A stretch of DNA of 29,982 nucleotides from DASPLH01 sp035627675 (GTDB taxonomy: Bacteria > Acidobacteriota > Terriglobia > Terriglobales > Acidobacteriaceae): positions 1 to 29,982 of the forward strand of contig DASPLH010000001.1 in assembly GCA_035627675.1 (NCBI GenBank). Direction: 5' to 3'. Positions 6,426 through 13,568 of this stretch are shown one piece after another. The translations under genes were made by a program, and so were the position numbers. Each line of letters starts with the position of its first letter. Within the stretch, counting starts at the first letter, position 1. The notes beneath the pieces were generated by a model that saw only the letters and a program-made list of their open reading frames with translations, searched no databases and was not told where the DNA came from.

Positions 6426-7133
6426 ATGCTCGTCTCCGAACTCGCGGAAAAACTCCGGCGCATTGTCCGGGAGCGCATGGCCGCTGGAACTCTCACCGGC
6501 GCGGAACTCGCACGCATGGCGGGCTTCCGGCAGGCACACATTTCCAACTTCCTCAACCGCCGACGCGGCCTCAGCGTCGAAGCGCTCGACCGCATCCTCC
6601 AGGCGCTCCAGCTTTCCGTCGCGGACCTCGCGCCCAACCCCGCCCTCGCCCGCGCCGCCGCTTCCCCCGTCGGACGCGAATACGACGACGTGCCGCTCGT
6701 CACCGTTGACGTGCTTCACCACCCGACCATCCCCGAGCGGGCGATCGCCGACGTCCTGAAGTTCAAGCGCTCTTTCCTTCGCCGCGTCCGGTCCAGCGGC
6801 GATCCCCGGCGCACCGACTGGAGGCGCTTCGTGCTTATCAAGGCCAGCGCCGACACCGCGACGGCAATGTACCCGCGCATCAGCTCAGGTGCAACCCTGC
6901 TGATCGATCGCCACTACACCTCGGCCACTCCCTACCGGAGACGTGAGCCCAGCATTTACGTCATCCGCAAGGACGGGCAGGCGATCGTCCGCAATATAGA
7001 AGTCCGCCAGGCTCTGATCCTGTTGCGGCCGGCCAACCAGGAAGTGCCGCTGGAATTTCTTCCGATCGAAACCGGAAGGACGCACGCGGACTACATCATC
7101 GGCCGCGTGTGTCACGTTGGGATGGAGGTGTAG
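6426..7133 (+). CDS. Xre/S24-type phage repressor, apparently protease-dead
   Basis: This 235-residue protein has a typical repressor layout. Residues about 24-48 form a helix-turn-helix (GAELARMAGFRQAHISNFLN). Residues about 130-235 form a LexA/S24-like C-terminal domain (FVLIKAS, RISSGATLLID, YVIRKDGQAIVRNI, IIGRVCHVG). In active members the catalytic serine lies in 'DSMxP' and a lysine near 'vKRl'. Here the first site reads TAMYP (A147) and the second IVRNI, so both catalytic residues seem to be replaced. The domain may then serve only for dimerisation, and RecA-triggered self-cleavage would not be expected. GAGGTG lies seven bases before the ATG. It is the only plus-strand gene in the phage-like block and diverges from the other genes, as expected of a lysogeny repressor. 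Its last 38 bases overlap the 3' end of motB. Confidence 0.75.
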   Translation: MLVSELAEKLRRIVRERMAAGTLTGAELARMAGFRQAHISNFLNRRRGLSVEALDRILQALQLSVADLAPNPALARAAASPVGREYDDVPLVTVDVLHHPTIPERAIADVLKFKRSFLRRVRSSGDPRRTDWRRFVLIKASADTATAMYPRISSGATLLIDRHYTSATPYRRREPSIYVIRKDGQAIVRNIEVRQALILLRPANQEVPLEFLPIETGRTHADYIIGRVCHVGMEV

Positions 7134-7938
7134 TTGCGCCCGCGGAATCCGGGGGAGACTCCGGACCGCCGGCCTCTCCTGCGGAAAGCACGACCAGATC
7201 TACGCGGCGATTCTGCTGTCTTCCCAACTCGGTCTCGTTGCTGGCGACCGGGTGAAACTCAGCGTAACCAGCCGCCGACAGGTGCTCCGGCGCAAAATGG
7301 TACCGCTCCACGAGTTCAAGGATGAGACCCGTGGCTCTCGCCGTCGATAACTCCCAGTTGTTTCTGAATGCGGCCGTGTGGATCGGGATGTTGTCCGTGT
7401 GTCCCTCGATGCGCACTGCAAGCTGCCGCCGCGCCAGCACCGCTACGATGCGCGCAAACGATTCCTCGGCCGACGCTCGCATGACCGCCGAGCCGCTATC
7501 GAAAAATCCAATCTCGCTCAGGCTGATGATGAGCCCTTCACGCCCTGTACGCAAAATCACCGCCTTGTTGCGCAGTTCCGGACCAAGTTCGTGCTCGAGT
7601 TCGCGGCGGATCTCTTCCAGGCTGGCCCTGTTGAACCCGCCTTGCGGAATCTCCCGGCCTGCAAACCTCTTCGCCGCATCCTCGGAACTGTGCCCGGTGC
7701 TCCCGGAGTTCTCGTTCAGCACAACGGGCGGCCCGGGTCTCGATCCCTCGAACACGCCGAGTTTCGTGAATGCGCCCTCGATGGCCGCCGCCAGTTGCGA
7801 CATCTTGTGCTTGTCCACCTGCGAAGACGCATACAGCACGACGAAAAATGCAAACAGCAGCGTGATGAAGTCGGCGTACGAGACCAGCCAGCGCTCGTGG
7901 TTCGCGTGCGACTTTTGGCGGCGACGGTTCATGCTCAC
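7096..7938 (-). CDS. motB: Flagellar stator protein MotB
   Basis: This 280-residue protein carries the MotB signature. A single N-terminal membrane helix follows the motif RWLVSYADFITLLFAFF, in which D23 is the proton-path aspartate. A plug and linker region follows. The C-terminal OmpA-like peptidoglycan-binding domain shows GHTDNIPI (179-186), NWELSTARA (194-202) and NRRVDLVV (243-250). With MotA it forms the ion-driven stator in the inner membrane, anchored to peptidoglycan. The start is GTG at 7938, which overlaps the motA stop as GTGA; ATG at 7932 is the alternative. The conserved core ends near residue 252, and a Pro/Gly/Ser-rich tail of about 28 residues follows. That tail overlaps the convergent repressor gene. 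Transcription most likely comes from the sigma-28 site upstream of flbD. Confidence 0.97.
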   Translation of the reverse strand: MSMNRRRQKSHANHERWLVSYADFITLLFAFFVVLYASSQVDKHKMSQLAAAIEGAFTKLGVFEGSRPGPPVVLNENSGSTGHSSEDAAKRFAGREIPQGGFNRASLEEIRRELEHELGPELRNKAVILRTGREGLIISLSEIGFFDSGSAVMRASAEESFARIVAVLARRQLAVRIEGHTDNIPIHTAAFRNNWELSTARATGLILELVERYHFAPEHLSAAGYAEFHPVASNETELGRQQNRRVDLVVLSAGEAGGPESPPDSAGATTPPSQRDTRGR

Positions 7939-8750
7939 ACGGATTCCGCTTCCAGCCCGGCCGGCGCCGGAACCGGCGCACGCTCTTTCCCTTCGGCAGG
8001 ACGCTCCGACTCGGGCAGGAAGCCGAGCAACTTCGTCTCCAGCATGCGGGGGTTCATCCCCTCCACGATCGAGATCACGCCTTCCAGGGTCATCTCGCGA
8101 ACCATCTGGGCCGCTCGCATCTTGATCCTCAGCTTGCCCGCAATGGGCAGGAACAGGATGTTGGCTGCTCCCACTCCATAGATCGTGGCGACGAACGCCA
8201 CCGCAATCCCTTTTCCCACCTCATCGATGTTGTCCAGGTGTTGCATCACCTGTATGAGTCCAAGCACGGCGCCGATGATCCCCACCGTCGGCGCAAATCC
8301 TCCGGCAGACTCGAAGACCGCCGGGATTTGCTCCTCATGCTCTGCCTGGTGATCGATCTCGAAGTCCATCATCTTCCGAAGCTCCTGTGGCTCGGTTCCG
8401 TCGATCGCGAGCATGAGGGTCTTCCTCATGAAAGCGTCGTCGATCTTCTGTAGCTCCGTATCGAGCGAAACGACGCCTTCCCGCCGTGCCTTGTTCGCAA
8501 ACGCCACGAGTTGCTTGATGAGTGCGTCGCTGCGCTGCTCGCCTGTCAGCATCACCAACCGCAGCGACCTGATCGCCGAAATCACCGTCGACACGGGGAA
8601 CTGCAACATTACGGCGCCAAACGTTCCGCCGAACACGATCATCGCCGCCGTCGGCTGGAGAATCTGCCCGAGGTTTCCTCCCTCCAGCAACAGGCCCGCG
8701 AGTATGCCCGTGATCGCCAGCAGGACTCCGCCAACACTCGACTTATCCAC
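7935..8750 (-). CDS. motA: Flagellar stator protein MotA
   Basis: This 271-residue protein has the usual four membrane helices: two near the N-terminus (GGVLLAITGILAGLLLEGG; TAAMIVFGGTFGAVML) and two after the cytoplasmic loop (FAPTVGIIGAVLGLIQVM; GIAVAFVATIYGVGAANILF). The cytoplasmic loop carries charged residues (for example RRE and KARREG, HQAEHEEQ) that in the family contact FliG. Five MotA surround two MotB in the stator. The start is GTG at 8750, with GGAGGGA seven bases upstream. flbD lies 18 bases upstream and motB overlaps downstream, so the three genes are one operon. The C-terminus is Pro/Ala-rich and variable. Confidence 0.97.
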   Translation of the reverse strand: MDKSSVGGVLLAITGILAGLLLEGGNLGQILQPTAAMIVFGGTFGAVMLQFPVSTVISAIRSLRLVMLTGEQRSDALIKQLVAFANKARREGVVSLDTELQKIDDAFMRKTLMLAIDGTEPQELRKMMDFEIDHQAEHEEQIPAVFESAGGFAPTVGIIGAVLGLIQVMQHLDNIDEVGKGIAVAFVATIYGVGAANILFLPIAGKLRIKMRAAQMVREMTLEGVISIVEGMNPRMLETKLLGFLPESERPAEGKERAPVPAPAGLEAESV

Positions 8751-8768
8751 GTCAGTCCCTCCGGAGTT

Positions 8769-9008
8769 CTACTCGCGCAAGCCCTGTCCCGATGGCAATT
8801 CCTCATGCCAGTTCAGGCTTGAGCAGACCGGGTACACGGAACGGCGAAACGCAACGATCCGCTGCACGACCTCGGCCGATGACTCCAGTACCATCAGCTT
8901 CTCGCCCGTGATGAGCGTAAGCACTGTATCGGGCGACTGCTCGACGAACTTGATCATGTCGGAATTGACTGCCAGCGGTTGGTGATTCAAGCGAGTGAGC
9001 AGGACCAT
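8769..9008 (-). CDS. flbD: FlbD family flagellar protein
   Basis: This 79-residue protein matches the small FlbD family: LTRLNHQPLAVNSDMIKFVE followed by SPDTVLTLITGEKLMVLESS is the characteristic 'LTrLNg....lN...I..IE..PDT.I.L..G....V.Es..EV...I' pattern. The role of the family is not settled; it is found with motAB in many flagellar loci and should not be confused with the Caulobacter NtrC-type regulator of the same name. The ATG at 9008 is chosen because GGAGG lies five bases upstream; the frame is open eight codons further but without a ribosome site. It is the first gene of the flbD-motA-motB operon and lies behind a sigma-28-like promoter. The last 20 residues are not conserved in the family. 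Confidence 0.85.
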   Translation of the reverse strand: MVLLTRLNHQPLAVNSDMIKFVEQSPDTVLTLITGEKLMVLESSAEVVQRIVAFRRSVYPVCSSLNWHEELPSGQGLRE

Positions 9009-9047
9009 CGCAACCTCCGCCGCCGTAGCCACGCGGTCTCACCACGC

Positions 9048-9074
9048 TCATCGGCAGAAAGGAACCGCTGCTTA
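9048..9074 (-). promoter_or_regulatory. Sigma-28 (FliA) promoter of flbD-motA-motB
   Basis: On the minus strand the site reads TAAG-N15-GCCGATGA, against the FliA consensus TAAA-N15-GCCGATAA: two mismatches with exact spacing. It lies about 40 bases ahead of the flbD start, which places a start site near 9041. Confidence 0.75.
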
Positions 9075-9154
9075 ACCCTGGATGAGGAGTTTCTCAGGGA
9101 CGCTGGAGCGAAACGTGCCTTCCATACCGGTGGCCAGCGCGCCTCCACAACGAC

Positions 9155-9181
9155 TAAAGCTCGCGGGAACGTTGCCGATAA
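9155..9181 (+). promoter_or_regulatory. Sigma-28 (FliA) promoter of the flagellin gene
   Basis: The site reads TAAAGCTC-N11-GCCGATAA. The -10 element is a perfect match and the spacing is exact. Transcription should start near 9188, leaving a leader of about 70 bases before the fliC ATG at 9257. Confidence 0.93.
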
Positions 9182-9256
9182 CTGCTGTGAAACGAGGTTC
9201 CGTAGCCCTCATCGGCACATTCAGGCGGAACCACCCGCGAAAGGAGCCTGGGACTT

Positions 9257-10423
9257 ATGGCACTCAGCATTCTGAATAACATCCCATCGCTGGCCGCACA
9301 AAACCAGTTGTCGATCACCGGAGCTTCGCTACAGAAGACGTTGTTCCGCCTCTCGTCCGGATCGCGCATCAACAGTGGCGCTGATGACGCCGCAGGCCTG
9401 GCCATCGCCGATGGTCTTCGCGCGAATGTCACGGCTCTCACCCAGTCGGCCCGCAACGCAGCCGACGGCGTCGGCATGCTCCAGGTTGCCGATGGCGCAC
9501 TCGCCCAGGTCACGACGCTTCTCAACCGCGCCGTCACCTTGGCCGCCGAATCCAGCACCAGCACCGTCAGCGATTCGCAGCGCACGGCCCTGAACGCCGA
9601 ATTCACGGCCATCAAGGACGAAATCCACCGCATCGGCACCAGCACCACCTTCAACGGGCAGACCATCTTCACCAGCTCGTCCACCGTCGCCGATACGAAC
9701 AAGTGGGCTTCGACCAACGGCAGCGCCATCGACAGCACGACAGCGATCGCCGAAAATGCCGTCCTTACGATCACTGACACGAAGACCGGCCAGCAGAAGA
9801 CCTACACCGCCGGCGCCGCCGAGACCGTCGGAACCATGATGGCCAAGATCCAGACCGACATCGATTCCGGCGACCTTCAGATGAGCATGGCCATCTCCGG
9901 CGGCAAGCTGACCTTCACCGACAGCGCCGGCGATTCCAGCTTGTTCATCACCACCGATGCCGTCGCTCTCGGCGGATCCGTGGATCACGCAACCAAGTCC
10001 GCGGGCGGCGCCGCCAGCGTTTACATCGGAGACGGCTCCACTTCGGCGACGATCAGCACCAGCCTCGGGAAGCTCGACGGTGACAGCATCGGGTTTACCG
10101 GCACGCCTGTCGATCTGTCGGCGGACACGCTCAGCGACGCCACCTCGGCGCAGGCGGCCCTGAACAAGATCAACGCCGCCATCGCAAACGTCGCCTCCGA
10201 CCGCGGCAGCATCGGCGCCGGCATCAACCGGCTCCAGAGCGCCACGAATGTCATCAACGCCCAGGTGCAGAACCTTTCCGCAGCCGAGGACGGGATCCGC
10301 GCCGCCGACATCGCGCAGGAAGTCGCCAACATGACGAAGTTCAGCATCCTGAACCAGACCGGCATCTCGGCCCTGGCACAGGCAAACCAGATGCAGCAGG
10401 GCGTGCTGTCACTGCTGCGCTGA
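9257..10423 (+). CDS. fliC: Flagellin
   Basis: This 388-residue protein has both conserved flagellin ends. The N-terminal D0/D1 part holds LSSGSRINSGADDAAGLAIA (33-52) and the helix around QSARNAADGVGMLQVADGAL. The C-terminal D1/D0 part holds GAGINRLQSATNVI, AAEDGIRAADIAQEVANMTK and the QANQMQQGVLSLLR end. The central region of about 150 residues (Ser/Thr/Ala/Gly-rich) is the variable, surface-exposed D2-like part. It polymerises into the filament after export by the flagellar type III system. AAGGAG lies ten bases before the ATG, and a near-perfect sigma-28 promoter precedes it. Two hairpins follow the stop codon, so most transcripts should end there and fliD should be expressed at a lower level. 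Only this one flagellin gene is visible in the window. Confidence 0.98.
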   Translation: MALSILNNIPSLAAQNQLSITGASLQKTLFRLSSGSRINSGADDAAGLAIADGLRANVTALTQSARNAADGVGMLQVADGALAQVTTLLNRAVTLAAESSTSTVSDSQRTALNAEFTAIKDEIHRIGTSTTFNGQTIFTSSSTVADTNKWASTNGSAIDSTTAIAENAVLTITDTKTGQQKTYTAGAAETVGTMMAKIQTDIDSGDLQMSMAISGGKLTFTDSAGDSSLFITTDAVALGGSVDHATKSAGGAASVYIGDGSTSATISTSLGKLDGDSIGFTGTPVDLSADTLSDATSAQAALNKINAAIANVASDRGSIGAGINRLQSATNVINAQVQNLSAAEDGIRAADIAQEVANMTKFSILNQTGISALAQANQMQQGVLSLLR

Positions 10424-10429
10424 AGCACA

Positions 10430-10460
10430 ACGGCTGAGTAGGCCCCCGCTGCTCAGCCGT
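10430..10460 (+). terminator. First hairpin after fliC
   Basis: ACGGCTGAG (10430-10438) and CTCAGCCGT (10452-10460) pair perfectly around a 13-base loop. It starts seven bases after the fliC stop. There is no T-run behind it, so it may protect the fliC mRNA 3' end rather than terminate on its own. Confidence 0.6.
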
Positions 10461-10463
10461 GCC

Positions 10464-10503
10464 AACCGGAGGACCGGCCTACGCCGCCGGTCCTCCGGTT
10501 TTC
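10464..10503 (+). terminator. Intrinsic terminator of fliC
   Basis: The 14-base arms 10464-10477 (AACCGGAGGACCGG) and 10487-10500 pair perfectly around a nine-base loop, followed by TTCG. The stability is high although the T-run is short. The hairpin ends only 16 bases ahead of fliD. Confidence 0.85.
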
Positions 10504-10516
10504 GAGTTAGAGAACA

Positions 10517-11857
10517 ATGAGCATCTCAGCCGACGTTGGAAGCAGCACCAGCGGAATTGATGTCCAGGCAGTAGTTGACCGGATCATGTACGCCGAGCGC
10601 GCTCCCCAGCGGCTCATGCAGGCGCAGCAGAAGCTGCTCGAAAGCCGCTCGACAGCGCTGCGCGACATACAGTCGAAGCTCGACGCCTTGGAATCTGCCA
10701 TCGACGACCTCAACGACGTCTCCGGAGCGTTGAACGCGCGCAAGGCAACCTCGTCCCGCAACGATCTGCTGACTGCGACCGCCGGATCTGGCGCAACCTC
10801 TGGTATCCACACAATCACCGTCCGCAGTCTTGCCAAATCGTCCTCCTACTGCTCGGACCCGCGTTCCTCATCGACCGCCGCGATCCCAACTGGAAGCGGC
10901 TTCGATCTCAGCATCGGCGCCGGCGCTGCCGTGCAGATTCGCTTCGACGCGGCCCACGCCACTCTCGGTTCCGCAGCGGACTACATCAACGGTCTCGGGC
11001 TTGGGGTGCGGGCAAACGTCATATCCGACGCCAATGGCAGTCGCCTGGCTCTCACCAGCAAAGATCCCGGCGCCGCCGGCAACATCACGGTCACGAATGA
11101 CACCACCGGACTCAATCTCGTCCGAACCGCCACGGGGACGAATGCCCAGTTGACGATCGATGGCGTTGACGTTGAATCCTCCGCCAACTCGGTCTCCGGA
11201 GTGCTCCCCGGAGTCACTTTGAACCTCTCCGCCGCGGCGCCCGACACCGAACTCGTGCTTACCGTCGGCGCTGATACGACTCGTGCCCATGCTGCGGTCG
11301 AGTCGTTCGTCCGCGCCTGGAACACCCTCGTCACCGGCATCGGCTCGCAGTTCACTTACGACTCCGTTCGCAAAACCAGCGGCGTTCTCGCCGGCGATAG
11401 CAGCCTGCGTTCGTTGCAGGACCGCCTGCTGCGCTTCATGTCGCACAAGCTCCCGGACAACGGAGCCTACACGACTCTGCGCTCGGTCGGAGTCGAGATG
11501 AACAATGACGGAACCTTCACCGTCAACGACAGTGTCCTCGAGTCCGCCATCTCAACCGGCTATGACCAGTTCAGCCGGTTCTTCCAGGCGTCGGCGGGAG
11601 GCTTCTCCTCGTCGTTCAAGACCGAACTCATGTCGCTGACAGACAGCGTGAACGGTCCTGTGAAGATCAACCTGTCCGGGATCGAAGCCAGCACGCGGAC
11701 CATCACCGACAGCATCTCCGACTTCGAGGCCCGCATGGAGCAGCGTGAAACTCAGTTGCTGGCCGAATACTCCCGCATTGACACCTTGCTCCGGCAGTTC
11801 ACCGCAACGCAGTCTCGGATCAGCACGCAACTCAGCGCGCTAAGCAACAACAAATGA
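10517..11857 (+). CDS. fliD: Flagellar filament cap protein FliD
   Basis: This 446-residue protein follows the FliD plan. The N-terminus SSTSGIDVQAVVDRIM, followed by a coiled-coil segment (about residues 30-75), is the family start. Ser/Thr/Gly-rich beta domains with ITVRSLAKSSSY and TIDGVDVESSANSVSGVLPG (the latter at about 217-236) form the middle. The C-terminal coiled coil (EARMEQRETQLLAEYSRIDT) ends the protein. FliD caps the growing filament and helps flagellin fold. Only a weak ribosome site (AGAGAA) precedes the ATG, and no separate sigma-28 site was found between fliC and fliD, so expression may depend on read-through past the fliC terminator. Its stop overlaps the fliS start as ATGA. 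Confidence 0.95.
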   Translation: MSISADVGSSTSGIDVQAVVDRIMYAERAPQRLMQAQQKLLESRSTALRDIQSKLDALESAIDDLNDVSGALNARKATSSRNDLLTATAGSGATSGIHTITVRSLAKSSSYCSDPRSSSTAAIPTGSGFDLSIGAGAAVQIRFDAAHATLGSAADYINGLGLGVRANVISDANGSRLALTSKDPGAAGNITVTNDTTGLNLVRTATGTNAQLTIDGVDVESSANSVSGVLPGVTLNLSAAAPDTELVLTVGADTTRAHAAVESFVRAWNTLVTGIGSQFTYDSVRKTSGVLAGDSSLRSLQDRLLRFMSHKLPDNGAYTTLRSVGVEMNNDGTFTVNDSVLESAISTGYDQFSRFFQASAGGFSSSFKTELMSLTDSVNGPVKINLSGIEASTRTITDSISDFEARMEQRETQLLAEYSRIDTLLRQFTATQSRISTQLSALSNNK

Positions 11858-12303
11858 ACGACCCACGCCCCAAACTGAGCTACCTGGAATGGACAGTACG
11901 GAATAGCGATGAAGTGGGACTTGTACTCATCTGCTTCGGCCTTCTGCTCGATGACATCCGCCAGTCCATCGCCGCCACAACCAACAACGACCCCGGGGCG
12001 CGCAGCTCGCATGTGAAGCACGCCTTCTTCGTCCTCCAGCAACTCCAGGGATCGCTCAACTTGCAGGAGGGCGGTCAGGCTGCGCGTCACTTCGACCGCT
12101 TCTACCAAGTGGTACGCGGCAAGCTGCTCGAGGCGCATCTGCGCTCCTCCTCGGCGACGTTTCAGGAACTCCTCTCCCTGGTCGAGCAGGTTCGAGACTC
12201 GTGGCAGCAGGTCGCGCAACAACGCCATGTCGATTCCGCCGGACCGGTCACCCCTACCCCGACCATCGATGTCGAGGCGGTGCCGTCCGGCTGGAGCGCC
12301 TGA
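11854..12303 (+). CDS. fliS: Flagellin export chaperone FliS
   Basis: This 149-residue helical protein fits FliS by position directly after fliD and by pattern: a long helix beginning EVGLVLICFGLLLDDIRQSI (FliS usually has 'lv.mLYdgal..l..A'), then KHAFFVLQQLQGSLNLQEGGQAARHFDRFYQVVRGKLLEA (residues about 55-94), which corresponds to 'rA..Ii.eL...Ld...g..ia..L..LY.y...rL..A'. FliS binds the disordered C-terminal end of flagellin in the cytoplasm and prevents early polymerisation. The sequence is divergent, and the C-terminal 30 residues are Pro/Val-rich. The start overlaps fliD (ATGA) and the stop overlaps the next gene (TGATG), so all three are translationally coupled. Confidence 0.85.
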   Translation: MNDPRPKLSYLEWTVRNSDEVGLVLICFGLLLDDIRQSIAATTNNDPGARSSHVKHAFFVLQQLQGSLNLQEGGQAARHFDRFYQVVRGKLLEAHLRSSSATFQELLSLVEQVRDSWQQVAQQRHVDSAGPVTPTPTIDVEAVPSGWSA

Positions 12304-12662
12304 TGCAGGCGAAAACAGTCGTCTCGGCGGCAAGTTGCTCGACCTCTCGCCCCGGCGGGTGGAGAAACCTGGTGTCAGCGCTCGATCAGGCCGCCGAGAT
12401 CCTCGCCCGTCCCGAGTGCGCCTGCGAACTTGAGACTCTGTTGGATCGACTCGCCGCCGTTCTGCAAAGCCTTCCGCCGTTTACCACGACCGAACTGGCC
12501 GGGGAGCCGGTTGAACTCTATTGCGACTCCCTCCGCCGGCTGCAAGCTGCGCTCGCCGCAACGCAGGATCGGCTCATCCGACGCCGTGGAGAACTCCATG
12601 CCGAACGCGAAGAACTGGCCCGCCTCAAAGCGTGGCAGGCAGGTCGACGCCAAGACTTCTGA
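12303..12662 (+). CDS. FliT-like flagellar chaperone (positional call)
   Basis: This 119-residue, largely helical protein starts at ATG 12303, sharing one base with the fliS stop. Helices are predicted around ALDQAAEILARPECACELETL, LLDRLAAVLQSL and from residue 70 to the end, where LRRLQAALAATQDRL and ELHAEREELARLKAW form an amphipathic coiled-coil hairpin. Sequence identity to known FliT is not evident to me; the call rests on the fliD-fliS-fliT order, the small size and the helical pattern. FliT proteins guard FliD before export. A separate FlgN-like gene lies at the start of the flgK operon, so this one is more likely to serve FliD. It converges on flgL with a 20-base gap and no terminator hairpin. 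Confidence 0.55.
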   Translation: MQAKTVVSAASCSTSRPGGWRNLVSALDQAAEILARPECACELETLLDRLAAVLQSLPPFTTTELAGEPVELYCDSLRRLQAALAATQDRLIRRRGELHAEREELARLKAWQAGRRQDF

Positions 12663-12682
12663 TCGAGGATCGGTGCGTGTGC

Positions 12683-13567
12683 TTACCGCAGGTAATCCAG
12701 AAGGCTCGTGCCCGACGTCTGTGCCAGCACCTGGAGCGTCGCGTCGTGCGCCTGTCTCGCGGTGAGCAGCCGGGTCACCGCATCTGCCAGGTCCACTCCG
12801 ACAAGGTCGGATTGCTGCTCCGAAAGCTGAAGCTTCTCGCCTTCCAGCGACTGCTCGCGAGCGTTCAGTTGCCGCAGGCCGTTGCCGTAGAAGACTCGCT
12901 CGGCGGTGACGTGGTCCAGGGCCGCGCGCGTCGAGTTCGTGGCCGTCGAGATTGCATCAGGGTCATTCACCTCGAGGGCGGCCGCCAGTCCGTCCAGTGC
13001 CGCGAACACATGCGCGCCGGCCGCTGCGAAGATGCGGCTTCCCGGCAGGTTGATCTGGATCGATCCGGTGCTGCCGAGTGACACCTCGTTCGCGCCCTCG
13101 TTGCCCTGGTACAGCACCACGCCCGAGGACTCAACGAACGGTTCCGTCGCGGTGGCAGTCCCGGCGAACACGAATGTTCCCCGGAACGACAGGTTCGCGA
13201 GCCCAAGCACGCTGTCGCGGATGCCTCGCACCTCCTGCGCGATAGCCCTGCGTTGCTCGGCCGAGAGCGACCCGCTTGCTCCCTGCATACCAAGCGTTAC
13301 GGCCCGTTGGAGGTCCGTGACGACACTGTTCAGCGCGGAGTCGGCAGTTGACAGCAGCGCCCGCACGCTTCCCAGGCTCTGCAGGTACGCATCGTCGGCC
13401 CGCAACTGCGACCCGATCTCTATTCCCAACGCCATGGCCGCCGGATCGTCGGACGGCACCGAGACGCGTCGCCCCGAAGAAATTTCCAGCGACGCCCTCG
13501 ACTCCTGCTCCTGCGCCTGCGCAATCGCCGACAACATCGCGGCGCTCTGGTTCGGAGAGACTCGCAC
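12683..13567 (-). CDS. flgL: Hook-filament junction protein FlgL (HAP3)
   Basis: This 294-residue protein has the FlgL ends: an N-terminal helix with RASLEISSGRRVSVPSDDPA (24-43), where 'SGkrv..psDdP' is diagnostic, and a C-terminal helix ending TLQVLAQTSGTSLLDYLR. The middle (NLSFRGTFVFAGTATATEPF) is the usual 'gryiFaG...t.pF' segment. FlgL and FlgK join the hook to the filament. The start is GTG at 13567, with GGAG just upstream, one base after the flgK stop. It is the last gene of the flgM-to-flgL unit, and no clear terminator separates it from the convergent fliT-like gene. Confidence 0.95.
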   Translation of the reverse strand: MRVSPNQSAAMLSAIAQAQEQESRASLEISSGRRVSVPSDDPAAMALGIEIGSQLRADDAYLQSLGSVRALLSTADSALNSVVTDLQRAVTLGMQGASGSLSAEQRRAIAQEVRGIRDSVLGLANLSFRGTFVFAGTATATEPFVESSGVVLYQGNEGANEVSLGSTGSIQINLPGSRIFAAAGAHVFAALDGLAAALEVNDPDAISTATNSTRAALDHVTAERVFYGNGLRQLNAREQSLEGEKLQLSEQQSDLVGVDLADAVTRLLTARQAHDATLQVLAQTSGTSLLDYLR

Positions 13568-13568
13568 G

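Noticed and set aside
9110..9125. GGCACG-like sequence upstream of flbD as a sigma-54 site
   Set aside because: The GC element is eight bases after the GG instead of ten, so the spacing is wrong; a sigma-28 site fits better.
12663..12682. Bidirectional terminator between the fliT-like gene and flgL
   Set aside because: The 20-base gap holds no inverted repeat.
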